A stretch of DNA of 17,604 bases from Larix sibirica (Eukaryota > Streptophyta > Pinopsida > Pinales > Pinaceae). The notes beneath the pieces are model-generated. The model ran no database searches and was not told where the DNA came from. It was given only the letters and a program-made list of their open reading frames with translations. Position 1 is the stretch's first letter, and each line of letters opens with the position of its first letter. The position numbers and the translations under genes are program-made. The stretch spans positions 1 to 17,604 of the forward strand of contig NWUY0304828895.1 of NCBI GenBank assembly GCA_004151065.3, in the 5' to 3' direction. Of the stretch, positions 1 through 8,631 are shown one piece after another.

Positions 1-1
1 T

Positions 2-568
2 CCACATTCGGCATTGCCCAATTTTCATGGTATGGAAAGTTAAGACCCAGATATGTTCCTATTCGAATTCGATGTCCTCTGCAGGAGCTATGATTATGTT
101 ATAGATCATCAGAAGCTCAAACTTTTTCTAGCCACATTGAAAAGCCAGGCTCTGAGGTGGTTCAAGGGGTTGGGAGGGGATAGTATAACAACTTGGGCTC
201 AAATGAAGAAGGTCTTCCTGGATAAATATCAAGAATATTGCAAGGACAAGGATTAGAAGGAAGCAATTTTTAAAAGGACCCAGCAGGAGGACGAGAACCT
301 AGAAGACTATGTGGAGAGATTCCAATATAATTTGCAAAGATTGAGATAGAATGTGTTAAATGATGATACACTAAAAATTCTGCTCCTACGAGGGATTAGA
401 GATGATTGCATTGATCTGTTGAATTTAATGGGTGCAGGGGATGTATCCCTAGTAAAATATGTGGAAATATGCGACTGCTGCAAAAGGGATTCAAGGAATG
501 CCTCCAGATTAGGAAGAGGAATTAGGGAAACAGTAAGTAGGACCACCAAGACCTCAAGAGAAGGAGTT
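2..568 (+). pseudogene. Decayed Gag domain of a Ty3/gypsy-class LTR retrotransposon
   Basis: One reading frame, starting at base 2 and continuing to the NN gap, resembles the plant retrotransposon Gag domain (Pfam family Retrotrans_gag). The seen pieces are LPNFHGMES (14-40), a DPDMFLFEFD segment, a KLKLFLATLK segment, the family-typical LRWFKGLG, then FLDKYQEYC, EDENLEDYVERFQ and LLLRGIRDDCIDLLNLMGAGD (split here only by mention). The order and spacing match intact Gag proteins. The frame is broken by TAA at 41-43, TAG at 254-256 and TAG at 347-349, so no full-length protein can be made. The ATG at 53 and the GTG at 353 only mark open pieces between stops. No zinc knuckle, protease or pol follows, because the copy ends at the assembly gap, and its 5' end lies outside the window. 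Nothing suggests a host function. I am confident of the family and of its being dead; the exact lineage is not resolved. Confidence 0.85.
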
Positions 569-570
569 NN
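569..570. other. Assembly gap (NN)
   Basis: Two undetermined bases separate the Gag relic from a tandem repeat. A two-base N run between two unrelated kinds of sequence is usually a join placed by an assembler or an unresolved repeat edge, so the linkage of the Gag relic to everything to its right is not secure. Confidence 0.95.
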
Positions 571-829
571 AATTTCCCACTCACTTCAGTTCAGGGAAGG
601 AAGGCAAGCAACTGCCCTACTTGACGCCCAGTTTCCTATCTGAATTTCCCATCTTGATAGAGCGCCAGTTCCAACCTATCTATCATCTACCGACGCCCAG
701 ATTTGTTACTTAATTTCCCACTCTTGATAGGCCACACGTTTGAACTCTCTTTATCATATCGAATAGCCCACCGAGCTTTATCAAATTCCCAGTTCCAATA
801 GGCCAGTTCTAAGTGACAGTTCAGGCAGT
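571..829. repeat. Degenerate tandem repeat, period about 69-71 bp, about 3.5 copies
   Basis: GACGCCCAG occurs at 623-631 and 692-700, exactly 69 bp apart, and a diverged third start (GAATAGCCCA) lies at 761, again 69 bp on. Within each unit a second landmark, AATTTCCCA followed by CTTGATAG or a variant, recurs at 571, 643, 712 and 783, and GATAGGCCA at 726 recurs as AATAGGCCA near 797. The third copy is well diverged and the array fades near 829. The left end is cut by the NN gap, so the true copy number may be larger. A 70-residue open frame on the minus strand across the right part (687-899) is a by-product of the repeat and resembles nothing known to me. Confidence 0.75.
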
Positions 830-2271
830 AGTGAGTAAGGCAGTTCTGACGATCCAATACTGTTTTGACTTTACTGTGCCATCCACTTCCTCTATTCATC
901 GTTTGGGCTAAACCATTTCCTCCCTAAAGGAAGGGCTTTCTAGTGGTACCTTAAGTTAAGTGTCTAGGCCTGACCTCTCAAGTAAGCTTGTGTAAGCCTT
1001 GCCTTGTCTACCCCCCCACTATACCCCACCAAGCTAAAGCAAAAAGTAATTCGATTCGCATTCAGGTCCGCTTTAACGCTTGTCTAATTACGTCTATAAT
1101 GCAACCTGATAATTGACCCATGAGGGGTTGGAGCGCTCGCTAACGCTTTGAGATACACCCACGACGGAAACGGAGGATTGAACCGCATTATTGAATCGCA
1201 TAGACGGACGAATGGATACATTGTGCGAGCGATAGCCCATTGGATGGATACACAATAAGGTCTGGTAAGTCTGGTCAGGTGAGGTCTTATCCGGTATAGA
1301 TAAAATGAATTTAAGACGGTTTTCGAAATTAACCAACCAACCTTACGCCAACCAACAGTGACCTACCTTGATTAATCGGGATGGCCGAGGGTCTCAAGAT
1401 CTCAGAGAATCGCAACGCGAAGGTTCTTTTAGACAAATCTTTGAGGATGATATAATATTTTTGCAACTAATCGCTATTAGCTTGGTAATTGCTACATGTA
1501 TCCATTATATTCCCACCGTTTTACCCCATCGACAATAGGAAGAATCTTATCGAGGCTGAAGATGTTTAGGATAGATGGCCTCTTGGGTTCTTTCCGAACC
1601 ATATTTCCTGTATCATATTGTAAGGAAGACCTCTTGCGGGACCACCTTTTCCACGACCTCTTTTCCACCTAATGTTCTGGGGGTGGCGGTAATATTACTT
1701 ATTGCTGAATCGATCAAACGAAGAAAGAAAAGCCGCTTTAGTTATATATTGCCTATATATGTTCTTTACCACTATACATAATTTTGGGCGAGCTTTAGTA
1801 TGACAAAGTAAAGGTTATTGTTATACTGTCCCCTACTGATGATCCTGGCCTGGTTGGTAAGTGACTGATCCCATCCATCAACCCTTCTAAGGTCTTATAT
1901 CAGTGCCTCCAAAGCACCTAATGATCTAGGTCCTCTAAAGATCTAATTCTAGCAGGTGAAAGAGTAAACCAAGAGTAAGGACATCCCTGAAAGCTACTGT
2001 TGTGTTCCTGGGCAGTAGAGAGAATCAGTAAGTTGGCCCTCCCTTTATCGCTTGGCTGTTGAGAGATATACCGCAGCGGCTTTTCTTTAGAGAATGACTG
2101 GCCTTCCTTTAAGTGGTAAATTGGAAAGTGCGAAGGTGGCCTAAAAGTAAGCAACCTATTTTGAAACAAGTTCAAACTAATTACTCCTCTTCTTATAGGC
2201 AACTCCCTTTATATTAAAAAAATCGGGAGTAGATAGTGATTGAAATCAATAGTCACAAGCTATGGAACGGG
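830..2271. other. Intergenic stretch without a recognisable gene
   Basis: I see no gene, RNA or mobile element here. Short CCAACCAACC runs lie at about 1330-1355. One plus-strand frame stays open for 58 codons from the TGA at 1359-1361 to the TAG at 1536-1538, has no ATG, and ends in a hydrophobic stretch containing FLQLIAISLVIATCIHY. It could be a decayed membrane-protein piece or chance. Another open frame on the minus strand (2202 to 1918, 94 codons) has only a TTG start and no family resemblance that I can name. Confidence 0.6.
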
Positions 2272-2306
2272 CTATGGCCCTGGAACCAGATCAACTGAGT
2301 AAACTG

Positions 2307-2378
2307 CTGGATCGACTACTGCTACTGGATCGACTTCTGCTCCTGCTTCTGGGTTTCGATCTGGATCTGGGTCTCGAT
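2307..2378. repeat. 18-bp minisatellite, four copies, in a larger low-complexity block
   Basis: Four consecutive 18-bp units lie at 2307, 2325, 2343 and 2361. The first two are CTGGATCGACTACTGCTA and CTGGATCGACTTCTGCTC; the third and fourth share the ending GGGTYTCGAT. Around them, from about 2272 to 2663, the strand is built from related words (CTGGATC, CTGCTCCTG, GGTGCTGGTG, CGACCACGA). Because 18 is a multiple of three, the open frames on both strands give biased peptides: Asp/Pro/Val-rich on the minus strand (2490-2272), Arg/Ser/Gly-rich at 2663-2478, and Leu/Pro-rich on the plus strand (2572-2850). These are best read as slippage products and not as proteins. Confidence 0.8.
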
Positions 2379-2663
2379 CACGAACTTCATCCCTGGGATC
2401 CGGCTCTTCCTTTCGATCCGTAGTTACTGATGCTGGTGGAATTGGTGGTGCTGCTGCCATTAAAAGGTGCTGGTGGATCAAGGTAAACAACTAGCTTTGG
2501 AACTAGAACTGGAACTGTAGGATCTGCATCTATAGCATCTATAAGTTAATCTGCTGACTCTGAAGCTGCCTATGCGGGCTCCACCTCTGCTCCTACCTTT
2601 GCCTTTGCTCGTGCTGGTGCCACCTTTGCTTCTGGACCACGACCACGAACATATGGATCTCAC

Positions 2664-3282
2664 TCACCTATTAAGCAGAAGCACGCTCTTCAACTTACTT
2701 ATATATCGCTCAAGGCTGCCGGGAATGTGGGTGAAATGCGGGAACTCTCTGGAATTTCGCCGCCTGGGTTATTGTTGGATGCGTCGTCTCTTGTTTGCAG
2801 AGGCTGTGGAGGAGTGGGCTAGGGGGATTGTTAGACTTTTATTTATATAATTACTAATATGATTTAAGCACACGTGAGCTCAAAGCGAACGTCTATCAGT
2901 TTCATGGCTTCCTTTCCCAGCCCAAGAGATAAAAATATATGAAAAGAATAAAGCCGGGCAAGGAAGGGATAACCATACAGATTAAGCATTGGCACTGTCC
3001 CCTACACTTCGTGAGTGTATGAGGTAGGTATCTTCCAGATCCAGGCTCGATCCGGCTTAATAATAACTGGCCGGGCTATGCAAACGCTCTTTTCTATATA
3101 ATAAGAGAAGGAGGAAAAGCTGACCGGTAAGATAGATGAAGGGATAACACCTCATTAACCCACAGCCTGGTCAAAGGATTGATCAAACCCTAATTGAAAC
3201 CAACCCCAGGAAAACGAACAGGCGAAAGACTTGACAAAGAGAAGAAAGAAAGAGCTAGGAGAAGAAAAAACCTTGGCTTGCT
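2664..3282. other. Intergenic stretch without a recognisable gene
   Basis: No coding, RNA or element signature is visible. The words CTGTCCCCTAC (about 2996) and GATCCAGG (about 3039) recur elsewhere in the window (about 1829 and 12070), but the shared pieces are too short to call a repeat family. Confidence 0.55.
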
Positions 3283-3338
3283 GCTTGTTAGCTTGCTGGC
3301 TTGGGTGCTGGAGTGCTGGATGGATGGATGGATGGGAT
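3283..3338. repeat. GCTGG-rich repeat, diverged copy, ending in (GGAT)4
   Basis: GCTTGTTAGCTTGCTGGCT at 3283-3301 matches 17 of 19 bases of the exact 19-mer found at 4794-4812 and 11321-11339. It runs into GGTGCTGGAGTGCTGGAT and then four GGAT units at 3318-3333. It belongs to the same dispersed GCTGG family and looks like slippage growth of that motif. Confidence 0.65.
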
Positions 3339-3373
3339 AAGATGGAATGAAAAAACCTTACCTTGTTTACAAG

Positions 3374-4290
3374 CCAACCACCCATATGAATACCTATACC
3401 TGCCTCCTATAACACTTCAATAATCTTAAGAGGGACTGGTTCAGCCTACAGGAACACTGTCAATTGGACAGCTTGATAGTACTTTCAACCCATCTATCTA
3501 TCGCGGGTACCTTGACTCGCTAAGTAGGCATGGACCTCCCTCCTCCTTGGGCATAATACAGAAATCTCAGGGAACCATACGAATACCTCTCTCCCCCTCG
3601 TATTTAGACCACAAAAATGATCTGAGAATCTGCACCAACCCTCTTAATTATTTGTTGCCAGGGAATCAACATGAAACATACTAAATGTGAGAGGCTTATA
3701 GAAAGCTTGAAACAACAATGAGCTTACCTGCGGAACTAATATCTTTGAACTACTAGAAATGAATGAAGCTTGGACTGAAGATTCTGGATACACCAATCCC
3801 ACATAGCCACTGCTGAGAGACTTGTACCAAAGGGGATCCCAAGGTAGCGCACAATCGCACTTGGTCGGATGTGGTTCCAAGCCGAAGGAATCCAGTCAGG
3901 AATCGCATTAGGGCTTACCAATAAAAAATCGGTGTTTTGTTCACTGACAATTGCTCTTGAAGCTGCACAAAAAAGGTCTAAGCAACCTAGAGTATTCTCT
4001 ACCAACTCCTAATCCACTCGAACTGATAGGAGAGTCGTCTTCATCTGCAAAGTTATTATTAACCTTCTTTAAACCGTCAAGGAAATAAATATCTTGAATC
4101 ATAAATAACCAAGAGCATCAACAACCACACATAAAGATAGGTGGAAAGGGAGCATCCCCTTTCTAATCAAACAATGAAGGAGAATGCAAGCCGAAAGCGA
4201 ACTATACACCGTAAGAAAAGTTAAGGCTTTGGAGTGCAGAGTGTTCAACATGGCAACACATAAAGAGATATTTATCCGCCTATCTCACCG
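3374..4290 (-). pseudogene. Fossil reverse transcriptase of a plant LINE (L1-type non-LTR retrotransposon)
   Basis: Reading down the minus strand in mixed frames gives, in the right order, pieces of the LINE reverse transcriptase domain (RVT_1 family). They are VAMLNTLHSK (about 4257-4228), the motif-B-like RGCSLSTYLY (about 4160-4131), VVVDALGYL (4128-4102), and FADED (about 4051-4037) at the place of the catalytic F/Y-A-D-D motif. Next come LLSVRVD, then the longest open piece (4005-3736) with LDLFCAASRAIVSEQ, RYLGIPFG and AMWDWCIQNLQSKL, then ILRSFLWSKY (3629-3600) and MPKEEGG (about 3551-3534). A weaker tail, LKIIEVL then GIGIHMGGW, reaches about 3374. Several frameshifts and stops separate these; the TGA at 3569-3567 sits where the family has Trp. 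No FEKAYDR segment, endonuclease or ORF1 is visible upstream. It is dead. The family call is firm; the ends are approximate. Confidence 0.85.
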
Positions 4291-4793
4291 TTTCTTTTCA
4301 GGAAGGGTGAGCCTTCGCTTTTTGGATCGTCTCCTGCCCAATGTGGTATCTGATTGACCGAACCTCCCCTTCCATGGTTCCCATTGGGTTTACCTCATTT
4401 ACAGGTTGACTCTATGGCAGCGAGAAAAGGCGATCTTGCGCTATACTCCGGTGATCCTTTGCCTGCCTATCGAGGCATGCACGCAAACTCCCATTGTGTC
4501 CCAGATCACATTCAGTAGATATAAAGGAGTACTCATCAATACAGCTCCTCTCGTAGTGGGCCCACCATCATTCTCGCTATGGTAAGATGAATGCAAATGG
4601 GGAAGGTTCAATTGCTTTCTTACTTGCCTGGAGACCTTTCCACAATTCAATCCAACCGCTTACTAACTTGCCCCGCCCAATAACTCTTCAAGAAATAAAT
4701 AAACACCACAGAAGTAAGACTCTTATAAAAACTAACAACTAGCTGCTTATCGCCGCTTGCTTGCCTTACTTTGGAAAATAACAATTTAAGCTT
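4291..4793. other. Intergenic stretch upstream of the LINE relic
   Basis: The N-terminal part of the reverse transcriptase would be expected here if the element continued, but I could not align this stretch to it in any frame. Two minus-strand open frames (4650-4441 from TTG, and 4922-4647) have no recognisable domain; the second is made partly of the GCTGG repeat. Confidence 0.5.
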
Positions 4794-4845
4794 GCTGGTT
4801 AGCTTGCTGGATCGAGAGCTGGAGAAGCTGGATAGAGCTGGTGGA
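4794..4845. repeat. GCTGG-rich repeat, copy 2 (exact 19-mer)
   Basis: GCTGGTTAGCTTGCTGGAT at 4794-4812 is identical over 19 bases to 11321-11339. It continues as GAGAGCTGGAGAAGCTGGATAG, a string of AGCTGG words. It is the reference copy of the dispersed GCTGG family, whose diverged member is at 3283. Confidence 0.75.
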
Positions 4846-6288
4846 ATGTAAACTGTCATTCCCAACAAGTCACATTGCCTGGAGGTAGTCTTTGACAGTG
4901 TCGCCAGGAAGTGGTCACCCATAGACTTAGCATTACCAGGAGGTGCGCTAAACGGGGTCAGCCATAATTGCTTCTAGTTAGTTAGTCGCTGGTGTCGATG
5001 CCTTCTTGTCTGTTTGTGAACCGATTATAGGAGAAGGAAGAGATAAAATAAAAGTCCACCGTTACATACAGATCCTAGAAAAAGGCCATACTCCAGTCAT
5101 CTCTTGACTAGCACCCCTTCCAGTTAGAGATATAACCCTAATAGTAGAGGTTTCAGATTAGGCTATTGCTTCTGTCAATCCTGTTTATATATATTAATCT
5201 AAAGTCACAGAAGCTTATTCATCCACGTTTTTATGAGTAAACCTCACTCCATGACTATTTCTTTTTATTTTACCTTAACCTTTGGGATTTGATTTGAAAG
5301 CACCCCACCTGGGAGGATCTATTCTTTTATCACATAGGAATAATCTTCTCACTTTCGTGCCTCAACTGTTTATTTAGGTAATACATGTTATTTCTCCATT
5401 ACACTTTGAATCGTGATTTCTTTCTGTTGGAAAGCTAGTTTGATTGTGGCGTCGGAACTTTATTGGATGGAGGAACTACAACCAGACTCCGGCTTATACC
5501 TTTGCTATGAACTTTTTATGCTTACTTTATTACAGGAAGTTTAGGAGTGGGTGGCACAGTAACAATCTGTCGTTGGATCGTCAGCCTAAAAACTACTGCC
5601 AGAATATAATAGGAAGTATATACTTTTCATATTACTATTCACTTTTGCCTACAGAATTACATAAGTACGACAATATTACAACCTTACTTTTTCCATCCTT
5701 TATATTTATATTTATGGCTTAAGACCTAAACTTTAAGATTGGAAGGGAACTGGCTGGCATTGTGCTTACTTGCTTTTTGTTTTTTCGCGCTTTATTTCAA
5801 ATAAAAATACAATCGTTGTACAGCGGAACAAATAAAGGAGCAACCAACGAACTGTGGCAGGAAATGCTTTGGCGATAGAAAGGATAACCCCTTTATTTAT
5901 TTGGAATTTTGCCCCTTTTAATACCGTTTCTCTATGTTTGCCGGCATGGATTCAGTGGCTGGGCGGGTATACTCGACTAGGCCACTTGGATGAGATCCCG
6001 GACTCGGCTGGTAGGCAGGTCTACTCGGATACTCCGCTTATCTTTGATACTTGCCTTGGCTCCCGGCGGGATCAGTTGGGCTTTGGGCTGGCCTGCAATA
6101 CTTGGTTGGGATACTGCTTTTATACCATTATATAAAATAACCTTATTCGTTATTTTCGTATAATATAATACATCTTTTGGTGGTCTAATAAAAAGAAAGT
6201 ATATTGCGGGTACTCCAATGGGTTTTATTACTGAATATTGGCATTTCCTAAACTTTATCTATATTACTTGACGGAGCCGTAGCCCTCC
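4846..6288. other. Intergenic stretch without a recognisable gene
   Basis: Bases 5180-5440 are T-rich and 5580-5720 are AT-rich. Two plus-strand open frames, 5444-5722 (92 codons, TTG start) and 5854-6135 (93 codons, GTG start), lack an ATG and match no family that I know. The second, at 5965-6115, is built from GGCT and TTGGG words, which suggests low complexity and not selection. I cannot exclude a small decayed organelle ORF. Confidence 0.5.
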
Positions 6289-6390
6289 TCGATCTCCACC
6301 TTGACCGTCTACCCTAGAATTCGATCCTCGACCCAACCCTTGACCCTATACCTCGACCTCAAACTACTACTCGATCCTACAACTAGACTC
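6289..6390. repeat. Pyrimidine-rich degenerate repeat of CTCGACC-type words
   Basis: The plus strand repeats variants of CCTCGACC and CTTGACCCTA at irregular spacings of about 12-16 bases, for example CTCGATC near 6289, CTTGACC near 6299, CCTCGACCC near 6327 and CCTCGACC near 6351. The copies are imperfect, with no clear unit length. It is one of several short low-complexity arrays in the window. Confidence 0.55.
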
Positions 6391-8611
6391 TTACCCCTTA
6401 CCTCTCCGCCTTGCATAGCCAATAACAGACAGACATAAGGCATTTTCTTCAATGATAGCCCCAATATTTGAAAGAAGAAGCTCATAGCTGGGAGGTATCG
6501 CAAACCGGTCAGCTTAGAGACAGTCATTTTCAAATGACTAGTTAATTCATTTGCTTATGCACTAAATCTGCTTATACTCCATGTTGGTACTCGATCTGGT
6601 ACTATATGTTGATACTTAATGCTGCTAATACCAAAAGGAACGACGAGATGGCCACGTGGATATAAGTACTTTATGCTAGTTTTATATGCTGTCAATACAA
6701 GAGGTTAATGCTTTTTGCTATTTGATATCCACGCAGGAGGTAGAATCTTTCGCTGCGAGGTTGGAATTTGTATTGACTAATAATTGGTGTTGCGGAGTAT
6801 GAGGCAATTAATTGTTAAGAGGCCTAGATATGGCTGGCTAAAACAGCAGGTATAAAAAACCTCAAAGTTAATTAGGATTCCGCACTGATCATCAGGCAAA
6901 CTAAAAGCCAATGTCGCGCGAAAAAGAATATATTGAGTCTCGGCTGTATGGGACATGTTGGAATTCTTTAATGCTCCCACCTCTGCGATAAGATAAAGTG
7001 AAAAGATCAGTGCAGAGATAGCCCAACAAGATTGACAGATTTGGGTCTTTAGGATCGTAGTTCTCCGGTTGATCCCGCATTTTCATGGGAAAGCAACCTA
7101 ATGAATGAGAACGGTATGGAATGTGATATGCTTCTCTCAAAAAAAGGTCTCGCTCTGGCGGGTATTCAGTAAGGGCCCGATCTCAACGTTTAGGACGAGG
7201 TCTCTTACTAATGCAAGTGCCCACATTTCCCCCATCCGCATACATGAGAGTCGCTTGTCACATTGATGGCATTGAAAGGTTCGATTTTTCTCCCCAATTT
7301 ATTCAATATATAAAAACTCTCCTTCCTGCCATTATTATTCTGGGGAAATATCCTAACTGCTATATAATAATAGGTTGGTTTAAATCACCCGTGTACCTAC
7401 CAATAATAGTGAATTAAAAGCCTATTCTTTATCTGATAGATAGTGGGCCTCTGATTTCAATAATTGGGAGAGGTTGGAATCGAGTTGTTATGACGTAGAT
7501 AATTCAAAGCTCGATCTCCTACCACTATTAGATTGGGCTACGAATACTAGGCATAGAGCAAACGCGAATCGACAAGTCAGAAGATTTTTAGATAGCAGTT
7601 CATGCTCGTCCTTACGTAAGGCTATCAGTTGTCGTACGTAACAATTCTGGTATACTGGAATCGACAGCGGTTGAGGGGACCGTAGATTCATGGACTATCC
7701 AGCTCTACTCTATCGGACTCAACTCTATAGGACGAAATGGAAATAGGAAGTATATGAGTCGGGGGGAACCGGCACCCCCCATGCACCCAGTGGAAAAGTA
7801 CGAAGTTGAGCCGGGAAAGAAATTCATGAAGAAAGCACCTATATTATATAAGGGAAAGGGGAATAAACGAATGCTTCTGTTTAGAATGAGACGTAATAAT
7901 ATAATGGTGGATGAATGGGCAGCAGTGCAGGGGAGGCGAGTGCAGTGCAATTGGGATATGAGCAAGCAGCTAAGCTCTTGGGACGGGACTCGATCATAAG
8001 CTTAAGATCATGTGCATAAGTGATTGAGTGGTATAGTGGGTGGAAGGGACAAAAAAGCAGCGAAGGTAGAGGTCGGGGCCTCGCAAGTGAATACTGTGCC
8101 TCACCGTGTGAATCCATATCCTCTCCTCTGGTGCTCGTATAGCTGCTTCAGTTTCCTCTCTATCCTTCCTTTAGCCTAGCCTACCTATACGAGCGAGATG
8201 TAGCCCTAGTAACGTGCTAGCCAGCAGTGGAAAACTTCTCTATGGAGTGGGATGTCTATTTATTCTAAATCGTCCTTTTCCATTCACTTATTTCTCGTAC
8301 TTGATTCCGCACTATTGCGTGGGTCCGGTTAAAGCAATAATATTAGTAAGCGTATGGCATCCGGTTCACTGCAACGAGAGGGAGAAGTGGCTGGAGTTAC
8401 TCGTTGGAGCTAGGAGGTAAAGCACCCTAGGCCGTAGCGATATGTGTTTCATTGACCAAGGGGACCTTCATCCCTCGCTTCATGTTCTCCAACTAGAGTG
8501 GATTAATTAGCCGGCTCGGCCCTCTCGGTGCACTCACTTCGGAGGAGGGCCACACCTGGTTCCTCTCCCCATCGCCTTCATGAATGTTGAATGTTGGAAT
8601 AATGAGGAATC
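6391..8611. other. Intergenic stretch with only weak open frames
   Basis: No RNA gene, conserved domain or element is visible. The only ATG-started frame of note is 7754-7999 (+, 81 codons), rich in Lys, Arg and Met (for example FMKKAPILYKGKGNKRM), which I do not recognise. The minus-strand frame 7140-6901 (79 codons) and the plus-strand frames 7211-7417 and 8214-8420 are also unrecognised. CTCGTATAG near 8131 and CTATACGAG near 8184 form a 9-bp inverted repeat separated by about 45 bases. Confidence 0.5.
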
Positions 8612-8631
8612 TGAATGAATCAATTCATTCA
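8612..8631. repeat. Perfect short hairpin, 9-bp arms
   Basis: TGAATGAATCAATTCATTCA consists of two 9-base arms (TGAATGAAT and ATTCATTCA) around a two-base loop. It is preceded by the direct repeat GAATGTTGAATGTTG. A cruciform or a transcript-end hairpin is possible; no adjacent gene supports a regulatory role. Confidence 0.6.

Noticed and set aside
53-256. Open frame of 67 codons as an intact small gene
   Set aside because: It is only the stretch between two in-frame stops of the larger Gag relic; similarity continues in the same frame on both sides.
1140-1215. Possible minus-strand tRNA, from GGATTGAACCGC near 1161
   Set aside because: The sequence around the T-loop-like word does not form a five-pair T stem, and I could not find matching anticodon and acceptor stems.
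1918-2202. Minus-strand frame of 94 codons
   Set aside because: TTG start only and no recognisable family; a length like this is expected by chance in 17 kb read in six frames.
2272-2850. Three overlapping open frames rich in Asp/Pro, Arg/Ser and Leu
   Set aside because: They translate an 18-bp minisatellite and related words on both strands; compositional bias explains the openness.
2-4290. Stops in the retroelement relics repaired by RNA editing
   Set aside because: The LINE stop at 3569-3567 replaces a Trp codon by a G-to-A change, which neither C-to-U nor U-to-C editing restores, and frameshifts are present as well.
6270-6300. Group II intron domain V, from GAGCCGTAG
   Set aside because: The catalytic-triad hairpin and the closing GTACGGTTC half are missing.
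7754-7999. ATG-started basic 81-codon frame as a ribosomal-type protein
   Set aside because: Lys and Arg content alone is suggestive, but no ribosomal protein motif could be recognised, so it was left as unrecognised.
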